Shown here one piece after another: positions 35,835-45,620 of a stretch of 57,770 nt of DNA. The notes below the pieces were generated by a model. It did no database searches and had not been told where the DNA came from. It saw only the letters and a list, made by a program, of their open reading frames with translations. Both the position numbers and the translations under genes were made by a program. The DNA lies in assembly GCA_017495165.1 (NCBI GenBank), contig JAFEII010000005.1, positions 1 through 57,770 of the forward strand, in the 5' to 3' direction. Positions within the stretch are counted from its first letter, which is position 1; every line of letters starts with the position of its first letter. This DNA is from Hydromonas sp. (GTDB taxonomy: Bacteria; Pseudomonadota; Gammaproteobacteria; Burkholderiales; Burkholderiaceae).

Positions 35835-38800
35835 GGTTGGACGAAAGACTTTGCGCCGGCGTACCCACCCAGCGGGTTTGGGCGGGCAGTTGCTCGCCTT
35901 TAAGAATTAACGACAACGCGCCAATCTGTACGCCATCGCCAATCACCGTGTCATACAAAATCGTGGTGCGCGGTAATACCGTCACATGCGCGCCGATATG
36001 AACCCGACCGATTTTCATGATGCGGTCTTCAAACAAGTGCGTTTGCGGGCCGCAACGGGCATTGAGCGTCGAGTAATCCCCAATGGTCACGCAATCGTAT
36101 TCGGTGATGTCAGTCGTGTCCATAAACACGCCTTTACCTATCGTCACGCCCATCGCGCGAAACGCCCAAGGCAACATGGGCGTGCCGCGCAAAAAATTCA
36201 TAAAATTAGGCACAGTAATCGACTCATACATATTGGTCACAGCTTCGCTCAGCCACACAAACAGCGTCCACATGGGCGTTGCACGCGGTTGGTAACGACC
36301 CATCAGCGTCCATTTGAGCAACCATACCAGCCCAAATGATGCCGCCCCATAAATCATGCCGCACAACGACAGCGCGAGTATGGTTGCAACCCAACGGCCA
36401 GACTCGGCATAAGGCAGTACCTCAAGCACCGTAAAATAACCTGTCGTGATAATCATTGACATCGGCAAGACAATGCGCAATGCTTCAACCAAACCGCGCC
36501 CAATCCGCCGCATGACGGGCGGGCGGAACGTGAGCTTGTCGTCAAATACCAGCGCGGTCTCGCGCGTGGGCAAGTTCATCGGTGGCAAACCTATCCATGT
36601 TTGCCCCGCTGCCATTTGGGTATTGGTTGGGCAACGGGTTTGCACGCCAATCAACACGTCATCAGGAATAATTCGCCCGTCAGGCACATACGCACCGTTA
36701 CCCACAAAGCTGCGATTGCCCACAACAGTAGGACGCAACGTGAGCCAACCACCCTCTATATGTTCATCGCCCAACATCACACCATCGGCGATAAATGAGT
36801 CATCGCCCAGCGTCAACATATCAGGCACGATACCAATCGCGGTTGAAATCTCAGCATCTCGACCCACGCGTGCACCCAACAATCTAAACCACGAAGCCGC
36901 ATATACCGACGCATACAAGCCATGCAAAATATTCAGGCTCGATTCTTGAATCTGATTGGTCAACCACTTGCGATAATACAAAGTGCTGTGAATTTGATGC
37001 GTTCCCGCTAACATTCGGCGCGGCAAAAGCAAGCGGCGCAATAACGATGAGGCAATCGTCGTCGCAAAAATCAGCACCAGCGTAGCAGGCACGCCTTGCA
37101 CCAATAGCACCAATAAAATTTTAACGACAAAAGGATATTGGTTACTGCTTGCGCCGAGTAAATTACCATCAAGATAATCGATCAACATAAAACTAGGGAA
37201 AATCGGCATAAAAAATATCGAGGCAATCAAACACGCGCCCATAAAATAATAGCCGTGCTCAAACAATAAACGGGTATTCGATACAGGTGGGCGCGGCGCG
37301 TGATGGTGCTTAGGTCGCTCGCCCACCACAACCGCTGGGCTACCGCCCCAAACCGTATTGGCCGCAATGGTATTGCCTTGGTTTAACGCGGATAAGCCCT
37401 CAAGATACCCATCCGCCTCAATCCGTGTATCGCCTTGCAATACCGCGTATGAGCCCACAAAAGCACGTTTACCAATGTGTACTTCAGCCAAAATCAGCTC
37501 ATTGTTTTCAATGTGTGCATTCTCGATGTTCACACCGTTGCCAATATCTGCTTCATCGGCCACCGTTAGTAAATGCGGCACGCGTACAATGGTCGAGCCT
37601 ATCATCACATCACGGCCGATTTTGGCACCCAATCCGCGCAAAAATAGATTCAGTAACGACGAGCCACTCAACAAATACATCGCAGGCACTTCGCTTAATC
37701 GTTCATATAGCCACCAGCGATAATACGTCAAACCCCACAAAGGATAACGCCCCGCAGCCACACGGTGAAAAGCCACGCGTTTGGCGACAATCACCGTTAG
37801 AAACGTCAGCAAATTACTCAATAAAAACACGCTCAACGACACAAAAATCGCGTACGCCACGCTGTCGTCCTCATCGCCCGTCAACGTGTGATACGTAAAA
37901 AATGGCATCAGCCATTGCGTCATGCGCAAACAAATCAGCGAGGGCAACGTCAACGTTTGCGCCAAACCGCACAATACGCGACGGCGCAATAACGCCTCAC
38001 TTGGCGGCAATAATGGTTCAACAGGCGCGTACACTTGCGCCGCCTGCTCCGCCAATGAAGTCGCAATCGCCGCCACCGTGCGTTGCTGATAAATCACTTG
38101 CACGCTCAGGCTCTCGAGCCCAGCATGTTGGCGTAACATCGAAATCAGGCGCGCTGCGAGCAAGCTGTGGCCGCCCAAATCACAGAAAAAGTCTGCATCA
38201 AAACGAATCGCTTGAGCAGGGAAAACCGTTTGCAACGCCTCAAACAAAAGTACTTCGGTCGGCGAGCTCGGTGTATCGGCGGTTTGCGTAGCAGACGGCA
38301 CAATCTCTAAAACCCGCAAAGCCTTGCGGTCAATTTTGCCAGACAACAAACGTGGCATTTCGTCCAGAGCAATGATTTGCGAAGGAATCATGTAAGAGGG
38401 CAAACGCTTTTGTAACGCCGCGCGGGTCGCGCTCAGGTCAAAATCATGCCCCGCATCCATCACCACAAAGCTTAGCAATTGGTCAACACCATGCTCGTTT
38501 TTGACCAGCACCGCCGCTGTCCCAATGTGGAGTTGCTCGCACAATGCCGCCTCAATTTCGCCCAACTCAACCCGAAAACCACGGATTTTGACTTGGTCAT
38601 CGGTTCGCCCCAAGCATTGCACTTGACCGTCTTCGTTAATCCGCGCCAAATCGCCCGTGCGATACAAACGCGCCTCTAAATCATTGGTGGCATAAGGGTT
38701 GGGTAAAAACTTCTCCGCCGTTAAATCAGGTCGTCCCAAATACCCCATCGCCACGCCCACGCCCGTAATGCACAACTCACCCACTTCGCCCATTGGCAAT

Positions 38801-39813
38801 AATTCAAGCGCGTCGTTTAAAACCATCAAACCATAATTGGGCAATGGCTCACCAATCGTCACAGGCTCGCCACGGCGCAAGGTCGCCAAACTCGCCGACA
38901 CCGTCGTCTCGGTCGGCCCATACGTGTTAAATAACTGTCGATACGGTGTCGCCCAACGCTCAACCACCGAATCAGGACACATTTCGCCGCCCAAATTAAT
39001 CAAACGCAAATCAGCCACATCGCGCGGTAACAACGCCAGCAGGGTGGGGACGGTCGTCATCACACTGATTTCGTTGTCCTCGAGTGCCGCAACAATCGCA
39101 TCAGGGTCGCTCACCACCTCTTTAGGCGCAAGCCACAACGTCGCACCCACTAAATAACTGATCCAAATTTCTTCAAACGACATATCAAACGCGACCGAAA
39201 AGCCTTGATACACACGGTCGGTCATCGCAATATTTAAAATACTGTTTTCAGAACGTAAAAAATGGCAAATGCTGCCTTGGTTAATCATTATGCCCTTGGG
39301 TTTGCCCGTCGAACCAGAGGTGTAAATCACGTAAGCTGGGTCAGATGGTTGCGCGCGTTGCGAGCGCAATGGCGCATCGGTCGCTTGCAATAAATCATCA
39401 ACCGTCCAAATCGGTTGGCTCAAATGCTCCAACTGCGGCAACCACGCAGGGCAACTTAATAAGCCCGTCGCATTCGCATCGGCCATACACACCTCAATGC
39501 GCTCCACAGGCACATCGGTATCAAACGGTAACCACGCCGCCCCCGCCTTGGCAATACCCGCTTGCATTACCAGTAAATCAATTCCACGCGGCAGCCACAA
39601 GCCCAACATGTTGCCAGCCTTAACCCCACGCTCAATCAAATGGTGCGCAATCAAATCAGCGCGGCGATTGAGTTCGGCATAGGTTAAGTCCAGCCCCGTC
39701 GCCCCATCAATCAGCGCAATTTGCTCAGGACACACGTTGGCGGTATGCGTTAATAAATCAGCCAACACTTCGGTACGTAAAAAATCAGGACGAGTTTCGC
39801 CGCGTAAAATCAT
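35827..39813 (-). CDS. Pls/PosA-type non-ribosomal peptide synthetase
   Basis: A single-module synthetase of 1328 residues, close to the 1319 of epsilon-poly-lysine synthetase. Order: adenylation domain (about 15-505) with YTSGSTGKPKG (164-174), NTYGPTETT (about 296-304), YRTGDLAR (about 384-391) and the A10 Lys493 in SGKID; carrier domain with GGHSLLAAR (Ser550); then a membrane part (about 630-1328) with hydrophobic segments alternating with three left-handed beta-helix hexapeptide regions (GRDVMIGSTIVRV, GRDAEISTAIGIVPD, GKGVFMDTTDITEYD). There is no condensation or thioesterase domain. In this family the C-terminal part joins monomers and releases the product. By eye the binding-pocket residues read D-M-E-T-I-L-T-V-S-K; a Glu at the third place occurs in domains for basic amino acids, a weak hint. 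I start at ATG 39813 behind AAGG. Confidence 0.92.
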   Translation of the reverse strand: MILRGETRPDFLRTEVLADLLTHTANVCPEQIALIDGATGLDLTYAELNRRADLIAHHLIERGVKAGNMLGLWLPRGIDLLVMQAGIAKAGAAWLPFDTDVPVERIEVCMADANATGLLSCPAWLPQLEHLSQPIWTVDDLLQATDAPLRSQRAQPSDPAYVIYTSGSTGKPKGIMINQGSICHFLRSENSILNIAMTDRVYQGFSVAFDMSFEEIWISYLVGATLWLAPKEVVSDPDAIVAALEDNEISVMTTVPTLLALLPRDVADLRLINLGGEMCPDSVVERWATPYRQLFNTYGPTETTVSASLATLRRGEPVTIGEPLPNYGLMVLNDALELLPMGEVGELCITGVGVAMGYLGRPDLTAEKFLPNPYATNDLEARLYRTGDLARINEDGQVQCLGRTDDQVKIRGFRVELGEIEAALCEQLHIGTAAVLVKNEHGVDQLLSFVVMDAGHDFDLSATRAALQKRLPSYMIPSQIIALDEMPRLLSGKIDRKALRVLEIVPSATQTADTPSSPTEVLLFEALQTVFPAQAIRFDADFFCDLGGHSLLAARLISMLRQHAGLESLSVQVIYQQRTVAAIATSLAEQAAQVYAPVEPLLPPSEALLRRRVLCGLAQTLTLPSLICLRMTQWLMPFFTYHTLTGDEDDSVAYAIFVSLSVFLLSNLLTFLTVIVAKRVAFHRVAAGRYPLWGLTYYRWWLYERLSEVPAMYLLSGSSLLNLFLRGLGAKIGRDVMIGSTIVRVPHLLTVADEADIGNGVNIENAHIENNELILAEVHIGKRAFVGSYAVLQGDTRIEADGYLEGLSALNQGNTIAANTVWGGSPAVVVGERPKHHHAPRPPVSNTRLLFEHGYYFMGACLIASIFFMPIFPSFMLIDYLDGNLLGASSNQYPFVVKILLVLLVQGVPATLVLIFATTIASSLLRRLLLPRRMLAGTHQIHSTLYYRKWLTNQIQESSLNILHGLYASVYAASWFRLLGARVGRDAEISTAIGIVPDMLTLGDDSFIADGVMLGDEHIEGGWLTLRPTVVGNRSFVGNGAYVPDGRIIPDDVLIGVQTRCPTNTQMAAGQTWIGLPPMNLPTRETALVFDDKLTFRPPVMRRIGRGLVEALRIVLPMSMIITTGYFTVLEVLPYAESGRWVATILALSLCGMIYGAASFGLVWLLKWTLMGRYQPRATPMWTLFVWLSEAVTNMYESITVPNFMNFLRGTPMLPWAFRAMGVTIGKGVFMDTTDITEYDCVTIGDYSTLNARCGPQTHLFEDRIMKIGRVHIGAHVTVLPRTTILYDTVIGDGVQIGALSLILKGEQLPAQTRWVGTPAQSLSSNHA

Positions 39814-39987
39814 GATTGCCTTAAAAGGAGGAAATGCTTGAAAATGCCAGATAAAAAATGGCGCAAAGTAGCCGCGCAATTGTAAATGAAAACAAAGAAA
39901 GCTTTGCATAACCAGCCAATTCAACTGCCTCTATTTTTGGAGACTGTAAAATGACGGGCAATGCGGATTTTTTGATGCGTTTTACCT

Positions 39988-40018
39988 AAAATTTGTTCGG
40001 GTTTCCCGAACAAATTTT
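39988..40018. promoter_or_regulatory. Perfect 14-bp palindrome between the synthetase and dgt starts
   Basis: AAAATTTGTTCGGG, TTT, CCCGAACAAATTTT. It lies between two divergent genes, 174 bases upstream of the synthetase start, where no transcript should end, so an operator is more likely than a terminator. The remaining bases of the 409-base gap hold no gene. Confidence 0.6.
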
Positions 40019-40222
40019 GTCGATTCATAACAAAGTAGGTTTTTATTTTGTTATGCAAAGTTCTCACAAAGGCAAATTAAATGCAAGATTTTTAATATGT
40101 AAGAATGATTGCCAAGGTTTCAAGGCTGTTTCTATTCAAACTTAAGGTAGAATAGCCAGCCCAAAAATAGTGTAAAAAATTAAATTTTTACGGCTGAATA
40201 GACCAACCACAAAAGGCCAAAC

Positions 40223-41365
40223 ATGACGCACAACCATTACGAATCAACCCTCGCGCCATACGCCGCCACAGCCCTCACGTCGCGCGGGCGCAGTATGAGC
40301 GAGCCCGAAGACCCAACGCGCAGCATGTATGCACGCGACCGCGACCGGATTGTGCATGCCACGGCCTTTCGGCGACTGGAATACAAAACGCAAGTTTTTG
40401 TGAATCATGAGGGGGATTTGTTCCGCACGCGCTTGACGCACAGCATGGAAGTGGCGCAAATCGCGCGGTCATTGGCGCGCCAAATGCGCTTGAACGAAGA
40501 CTTAATCGAAGCAATTGCGCTGGCACATGATGTGGGGCACACGCCGTTTGGGCATGCGGGTCAAGATGCGCTGAATGAATGTATGCGCGACTTTGGCGGC
40601 TTTGAGCATAATTTACAAAGCCTGCGGATTGTGGATTCGTTAGAGTTGCGTTACGGCGCGTTTAACGGTTTGAATTTGAGTTTTGAAACCCGTGAAGGGA
40701 TTTTAAAACATTGCGCCCGCAATAACGCAGCCCAATTGGGCGACGTGGGTGAGCGGTTTTTAAACGGCACGCAGCCCTCATTAGAAGCGCAAATCACCAA
40801 TTTGGCGGACGCCATTGCGTATAACAACCATGATATTGATGACGGGATTCGCTCGGGCATTTTGACTTTGGACGGCATGCGGCAAGTGGCATTTTTTGCC
40901 CAATGCCATGACGAGGTGCGTCTTTTGTATCCTGATTTGCGTGGGCGGCGCGAGGTGTTGGAAACCGTGCGCCGCATGATTAACGCGATGGTGATTGACT
41001 TAACCGAACAAACCCAAGCCAATATTGCGCAGCATCATATTCAAACCATTCACGATGTGCGTGCCGCGCCCCGCTTGGCGGCTTTTTCGCCCCAAATGCA
41101 CGCCACCATGCAGGCGCTCAAAAAATACCTCATGGAACATTTGTACCGCCAATACCAAGTCATGCGCACCAGCGCCAAAGCCACGCGCATGCTCAAAAAA
41201 CTGTTTGATGCGTTCATGGACGAGCCACGCTTGTTGCCGCCAGACTATCAAATAAACGGCGACCCAACCGCGCAGGCGCGCCAAGTCGCCGATTATATTG
41301 CGGGGATGACTGACCGCTATGCGATTAAAGAATACGCACGCATTTTTTCTGTTGAGCATTTCTAA
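40223..41365 (+). CDS. dgt: dGTPase-like deoxynucleotide triphosphohydrolase (HD domain)
   Basis: Hydrolyses dNTPs to nucleosides and triphosphate, helping balance pools. The 380-residue protein shows RTRLTHSMEVAQIAR (His73) and the HD pair His102-Asp103 in AHDVGHTPFGHAG, with downstream DAIAYNNHDIDDGIRSG supplying the last metal ligand. This is the shorter type 2 form. In related betaproteobacteria it usually follows aroB. A hydrolase gene starts 9 bases after its stop. Confidence 0.95.
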   Translation: MTHNHYESTLAPYAATALTSRGRSMSEPEDPTRSMYARDRDRIVHATAFRRLEYKTQVFVNHEGDLFRTRLTHSMEVAQIARSLARQMRLNEDLIEAIALAHDVGHTPFGHAGQDALNECMRDFGGFEHNLQSLRIVDSLELRYGAFNGLNLSFETREGILKHCARNNAAQLGDVGERFLNGTQPSLEAQITNLADAIAYNNHDIDDGIRSGILTLDGMRQVAFFAQCHDEVRLLYPDLRGRREVLETVRRMINAMVIDLTEQTQANIAQHHIQTIHDVRAAPRLAAFSPQMHATMQALKKYLMEHLYRQYQVMRTSAKATRMLKKLFDAFMDEPRLLPPDYQINGDPTAQARQVADYIAGMTDRYAIKEYARIFSVEHF

Positions 41366-41374
41366 GGACGCATC

Positions 41375-42241
41375 ATGCCCACCACCAGCACGATTCAAAT
41401 CAACGGACTTACCGCAACCCTAAACACTTGGCAAACGCCGCACGGCGCGCAAACGCCATTGCATTTTGCACACTGCAACGGTTTTCCATCGGGCAGTTAT
41501 CGGCAAATGCTCTCGCTTGTGGCACAAACCCGTCCGGTTTTTGCGCTCGACCATCGCGCCACGTGGCCGGATGCGCCCGCGCCGAATAGCCGCTTTACTT
41601 GGGCAAAAGCTGCCGATGATTTAATTGCGGGGATTGAACAGTTTGCCCCCAACGGCGTGATTGGCGTGGGACATTCGCTTGGCGGCGTGGTGACTTTGTT
41701 TGCCGCGTATCGGCGGCCTGATTTGTTTCAAAGGATTGTTTTAATTGAACCTGTGATGGTGCCCATCAAGCGCGCTTTGATGGCAGCATTTGTGCCCGCA
41801 GCACTTAAACTCAAACACCTGCCGCTGGCGGCTCAAGCCTTGCGCCGCAAAGATGTGTGGCCAAGCCGTCAAACCTTTGTGGATTATCATGCGTCCAAAG
41901 CTGCGTTTAAAGATATTCCATTAAGCGTGATGCGCGATTATGCTCAGTACGGCTTGCGCCAGCGCGAGGATGATTTTATTTTGACCTTCCCCAAAGTGTG
42001 GGAAGCGCATATTTTTAGCACGCCACCTTATATTTGGTCGGCAATTTCGCGCCTCAAAACCCCGTGCATCATCGCAAAGTCTGGCGGCAGCCATTGGATT
42101 GCACCTGAATCATGGGCAAAACTTGCGCGGATTCGGCCTGATATTGAAATTCATACCTTGCCAAATGTTGGCCACTTGGCGCCGCAGCAAGCGCCAGAAC
42201 AAATCGCGCAATGGTTGATGGGGTTGTTGACTTCGGCATAA
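41375..42241 (+). CDS. Alpha/beta hydrolase
   Basis: A 288-residue alpha/beta-hydrolase-fold protein. The nucleophile elbow is GVGHSLGG (Ser in the middle), the oxyanion region is near HFAHCNGFPSGSY (about 29-41), and the catalytic His is probably in NVGHLAPQQAP near the C-terminus; an acid is plausible before SGGSHW. There is no signal peptide. It follows dgt by 9 bases with an AAGGA site, so the two are cotranscribed. The substrate is unknown. Confidence 0.88.
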   Translation: MPTTSTIQINGLTATLNTWQTPHGAQTPLHFAHCNGFPSGSYRQMLSLVAQTRPVFALDHRATWPDAPAPNSRFTWAKAADDLIAGIEQFAPNGVIGVGHSLGGVVTLFAAYRRPDLFQRIVLIEPVMVPIKRALMAAFVPAALKLKHLPLAAQALRRKDVWPSRQTFVDYHASKAAFKDIPLSVMRDYAQYGLRQREDDFILTFPKVWEAHIFSTPPYIWSAISRLKTPCIIAKSGGSHWIAPESWAKLARIRPDIEIHTLPNVGHLAPQQAPEQIAQWLMGLLTSA

Positions 42242-42453
42242 TCCTTGGCGGCTTGTGGAGAGCATGACGACCTGTTTGAAGCGTGCTGATTCTGTTTTGA
42301 TGAAATTTATATTTTATGTAAATTAATGCTTGCAATATTTAATTTAGCGGCGTAAATTGAAATTGTGGTTATTACTTAAGCCACTCATAAGCACTCATAA
42401 GATGTGTTTTTGTTTTAAGCTTTTTAACTTTTTAACTTTATTGGAGAGTCACC

Positions 42454-42771
42454 ATGAATGTTCAGTTAAGCGGTCATCACGTCGAAGTTACCCCTGCAAT
42501 CAGTGCTTATATCACTGACAAATTGTCCCGCGTTAAACGCCATTTTGATCAGGCAATTGAAGTGCACGCAACGTTTTCTACGGACAAAAATTTGCAAAAA
42601 GCCTCATTGCGTTTGCACTCAAAAGGACATGATTTTCAGGCTGAACATGTTGAAGCGGATTTATATGCTGCGATTGATTTGGTGGTAGATAAGCTTGACC
42701 GACAAGTCACGAAGCATAAAACCAAAATGCAGGAGCACCATTCGCCAGTGAAGCGCGATAATGCTGCGTAA
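42454..42771 (+). CDS. hpf: Ribosome hibernation-promoting factor, short form
   Basis: Binds the 30S decoding site in stationary phase and favours 100S dimers. The 105-residue protein has the single HPF/YfiA domain (VQLSGHHVEVTPAISAYITDKLSRVKRHFD) with no dimerisation tail. GGAG lies 7 bases before the start. It is not next to rpoN here, and has its own terminator, so it is probably monocistronic. Confidence 0.94.
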   Translation: MNVQLSGHHVEVTPAISAYITDKLSRVKRHFDQAIEVHATFSTDKNLQKASLRLHSKGHDFQAEHVEADLYAAIDLVVDKLDRQVTKHKTKMQEHHSPVKRDNAA

Positions 42772-42825
42772 TTTGCACTATTTAAATGAGTGAATAACTA
42801 AGGAAAAAGCAAATAAGCAAGCAAC

Positions 42826-42853
42826 AAAAAGCCAGATTTCAATCTGGCTTTTT
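42826..42853. terminator. Terminator between hpf and the DUF2889 gene
   Basis: AAAAAGCCAGATT and AATCTGGCTTTTT around a tiny TC centre, usable by both convergent genes. Confidence 0.87.
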
Positions 42854-42875
42854 GTTTGCGTGTTTTGTACGGCGT

Positions 42876-43499
42876 TTACTCAGAACCCATCGGTTTTTCG
42901 TACCATTTTGGGTAATAAAGTTGCGTGGCCTCGCTGTCTAGGGCGAGCGCGTGGCATCCGCCAAGCTGAAATGGTTTGTTGCCAGAGTCGTCGATTTCTT
43001 TGGAGGCTTGGCGGTTGCGCATGGCGATTTGGGTTGATATGCCTTGAATGGCAACCGTTGGCAGGCTGTTGGCCATTTCTGTGATGTGAGTGCAGCCTTG
43101 GATGCCTGCGAACAATTGTTTGACCGATTGTCGAAAGCCTTGCAGTATATTTAGCCCAACCATTTTTTGGTAATGCGGGTTAATGGCAGGGCAGTGCGCC
43201 ATGTACGGGGCACTTTGTGTGTGACAGGTGACGGCGGTGATGACGAGGTTGTTGTCGATGGTCAGGCGCAGAACCATGTCGTGCAGCGGTGCTCCGACGG
43301 CTCGGACTTGGTTGGCCAGGGTAAGTTCGTGGGCTTTGTGATCGAGCATTTGTGCGTCTATTTCCCATAAACCGTCGCAGCGCTCGTAGACTTCGTAACA
43401 AAAGGTTCTGCGGTGCTGAAGTTTACGTGGGGCGGCTGGCTCTAAGCCTTTGATTCTGCTTTGATGGATGTTGTTTGCTTGTGTGTGGTTGATGGTCAT
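42876..43499 (-). CDS. DUF2889 family protein
   Basis: A 207-residue cytoplasmic protein that I place in DUF2889 from its order of motifs: RRTFCYEVYERCDGLWEIDAQMLDHK near the start, then an MVLRLTIDNNLVITAV strand and the GCTHITEM segment with conserved Cys and His. The function is unknown. It lies alone between hpf and lysC on the minus strand. Confidence 0.85.
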   Translation of the reverse strand: MTINHTQANNIHQSRIKGLEPAAPRKLQHRRTFCYEVYERCDGLWEIDAQMLDHKAHELTLANQVRAVGAPLHDMVLRLTIDNNLVITAVTCHTQSAPYMAHCPAINPHYQKMVGLNILQGFRQSVKQLFAGIQGCTHITEMANSLPTVAIQGISTQIAMRNRQASKEIDDSGNKPFQLGGCHALALDSEATQLYYPKWYEKPMGSE

Positions 43500-43551
43500 G
43501 TAAGCCTTTTGGGATGCTAAAATGGTTGCGTGACTGCTTCAAACTGGTTTT

Positions 43552-43589
43552 AAAAAAGCACCTGCGTCTTTTGATGCAAGTGCTTTTTA
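43552..43589 (-). terminator. Terminator after lysC
   Basis: AAAAAGCACCTGCGTC and GATGCAAGTGCTTTTT pair with two G-T pairs. It lies 46 bases past the lysC stop. Confidence 0.78.
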
Positions 43590-43634
43590 ATTGAACGGCG
43601 AGTTTAATCTAATCTAACTTCAGCTTTAAATTAA

Positions 43635-44906
43635 TTAAATGGCTTGGTCTTGGGTTTCAAGACCAAATGCCTTATGGAGTTCGCGCACGGCCAATTCCAT
43701 GTATTTGTCTTCGATAACGACTGAGATTTTGATTTCAGAGGTTGAAATCATTTGAATGTTGACGCCTGATTTGGACAAGGTTTCAAACATCAAGCTGGCA
43801 ACGCCAACGTGTGAGCGCATGCCAATTCCGACGGCTGAGACTTTACAAACTTGGTTGTCGCCAATCACTTGGGTGGCGTTGATGGTGTCAACCACTTCGT
43901 TCTGTAGCACTTCCATGGCTTTTTTGTATTCATTGCGGTGAACGGTGAATGAAAAATCGGTTGTGCCGTTGTTGCTTTGATTTTGGATAATCATGTCCAC
44001 GTCAATATTGGCGTTGGAGATTGGGCCCAAAATTTTATGCGCGATACCAGGATGGTCTGGCACTTGCATGAGTGTGATTTTTGCTTCGTCGCGGTTAAAT
44101 GCGATGCCTGAAATAACGGCTTGTTCCATGGTGTCGTCTTCCTCAAAAGTAATTAATGTGCCTGAGTTGGCTTCAATGTTAATGTCAATGTTTGGATCGG
44201 TTAGGCTAGATAAAACGCGGGTTTTGACGCGGTATTTGCCTGCAAACTCAACGGAGCGGATTTGCAAAATTTTTGAGCCCAAACTGGCCATTTCGAGCAT
44301 TTCTTCGAATGTGACTTTATTTAAACGGCGGGCGGTCTCGACCACGCGTGGGTCGGTGGTATAAACGCCGTCAACGTCGGTATAAATCAAGCATTCGTCT
44401 GCGCCAATTGCGGCGGCAATGGCAACGGCGGATGTGTCCGAGCCGCCGCGCCCAAGCGTGGTGATGTTGTTGTCTGCGTCAACGCCTTGAAAACCCGTCA
44501 CAATCACAACGCGGCCTTGCGCCAAATCGGCTTTGATTCGCGTGTCGTCAATCGATTCAATCCGCGCTTTGGTAAACGCATTATTGGTTTTAACTGGGAC
44601 TTGCCAGCCCGTGTAGCTGACGGCATCTGTGCCGATGGCTTGCAGCGCAATCGCGAGTAGGCCAACGGAGACTTGCTCGCCTGTGGCGGCAATCATGTCC
44701 AATTCGCGCGGCGACATATCGGCCGCATCAGGGTTGATTTCTTTTGCCAAGCCAAGTAAACGGTTGGTGTCGCCAGACATGGCGGATGGGACAATCACAA
44801 CTTGATGACCTGCTTTGACCCATTTGGTAACGCGCTGCGCGACGTTTTGAATGCGTTGCACCGAACCCATCGATGTTCCGCCATACTTGTGTACGACTAA
44901 AGCCAT
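43635..44906 (-). CDS. lysC: Aspartate kinase
   Basis: First step of the aspartate family (Lys, Thr, Met, diaminopimelate). The 423-residue protein starts with the kinase motif VHKYGGTSMGSV (6-16), has GFQGVDADNNITTLGRGGSDTSA, and ends in two ACT domains (about 265-423) that give feedback control by lysine and threonine. The length matches the two-part alpha/beta type; an internal start for a separate beta subunit is possible but not clear. Confidence 0.96.
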   Translation of the reverse strand: MALVVHKYGGTSMGSVQRIQNVAQRVTKWVKAGHQVVIVPSAMSGDTNRLLGLAKEINPDAADMSPRELDMIAATGEQVSVGLLAIALQAIGTDAVSYTGWQVPVKTNNAFTKARIESIDDTRIKADLAQGRVVIVTGFQGVDADNNITTLGRGGSDTSAVAIAAAIGADECLIYTDVDGVYTTDPRVVETARRLNKVTFEEMLEMASLGSKILQIRSVEFAGKYRVKTRVLSSLTDPNIDINIEANSGTLITFEEDDTMEQAVISGIAFNRDEAKITLMQVPDHPGIAHKILGPISNANIDVDMIIQNQSNNGTTDFSFTVHRNEYKKAMEVLQNEVVDTINATQVIGDNQVCKVSAVGIGMRSHVGVASLMFETLSKSGVNIQMISTSEIKISVVIEDKYMELAVRELHKAFGLETQDQAI

Positions 44907-45057
44907 AAAAACCCCTATAAAAACGCTGAAAAAAACAATTTATAAAAATACAGGATGCCGCCTTAAAACTCAAGTTTTTCCTGCAGGTGCACTGATTAAT
45001 TTTGATTTTGGCGCGGCGCTGATTTTAATTGCTCATTAAACAAATTAATTGAAACAA

Positions 45058-45555
45058 CTAATTGAAGTTGTCAATTGAAGCGGCGCTGGTTGACCATTTG
45101 GATAAAATCGTGTGTCCGCGTGCGGTTTGGGCGCTTGCGTCGAGTTGGCGGCGATCATCATTCATATAACTTAAGTCAATGACCAAATCGGCGCAAGGCA
45201 GAGCGCCTGCGGCTTTGGCTGGCCACTCAATCACGGCGCAGCAGGTGGGATTTAAGTATTCGTCAAAGCCTGCCGAAAACCATTCGCGCGGCTCGGCCAG
45301 TCTGTATAAATCAAAGTGGTGCAAGGTTTGAATGCCGTTGGGCGCAGATGCCAAATCGTAGCTTTCGACCAGCGCATAGGTTGGGCTTTTGATGCGTCCC
45401 GTTACGCCCAGCGCTTGGGCAAAATGGCGGCAAAATGTGGTTTTGCCTGCACCCAAATCACCGTTTAAAAAAATAATATCGCCCGCTTGTACCAGCTGCG
45501 CCAATTGTTGCGCAAGCTGCTGGGTGTCCCGTTCGGAGTTCAGTTGAATGTTCAT
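45058..45555 (-). CDS. tsaE: tRNA threonylcarbamoyladenosine ATPase TsaE
   Basis: ATPase that works with TsaB and TsaD to make t6A37 in ANN-decoding tRNAs. The 165-residue protein has Walker A GDLGAGKTTF and the SPTYALVESY and HFDLYRL motifs. I start at the ATG at 45555 (MNIQLNSERD). It is divergent from queG with a 65-base gap. Confidence 0.94.
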   Translation of the reverse strand: MNIQLNSERDTQQLAQQLAQLVQAGDIIFLNGDLGAGKTTFCRHFAQALGVTGRIKSPTYALVESYDLASAPNGIQTLHHFDLYRLAEPREWFSAGFDEYLNPTCCAVIEWPAKAAGALPCADLVIDLSYMNDDRRQLDASAQTARGHTILSKWSTSAASIDNFN

Positions 45556-45620
45556 AAATTTTTCGTCAAAGTACAGATGCAATGGTGTTGTTTTGCGGCC
45601 AGCTTGGTATCATAGCGGTT

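Noticed and set aside
39988-40018. Rho-independent terminator
   Set aside because: The stem is perfect, but no gene ends there on either strand and the T run is only four bases.
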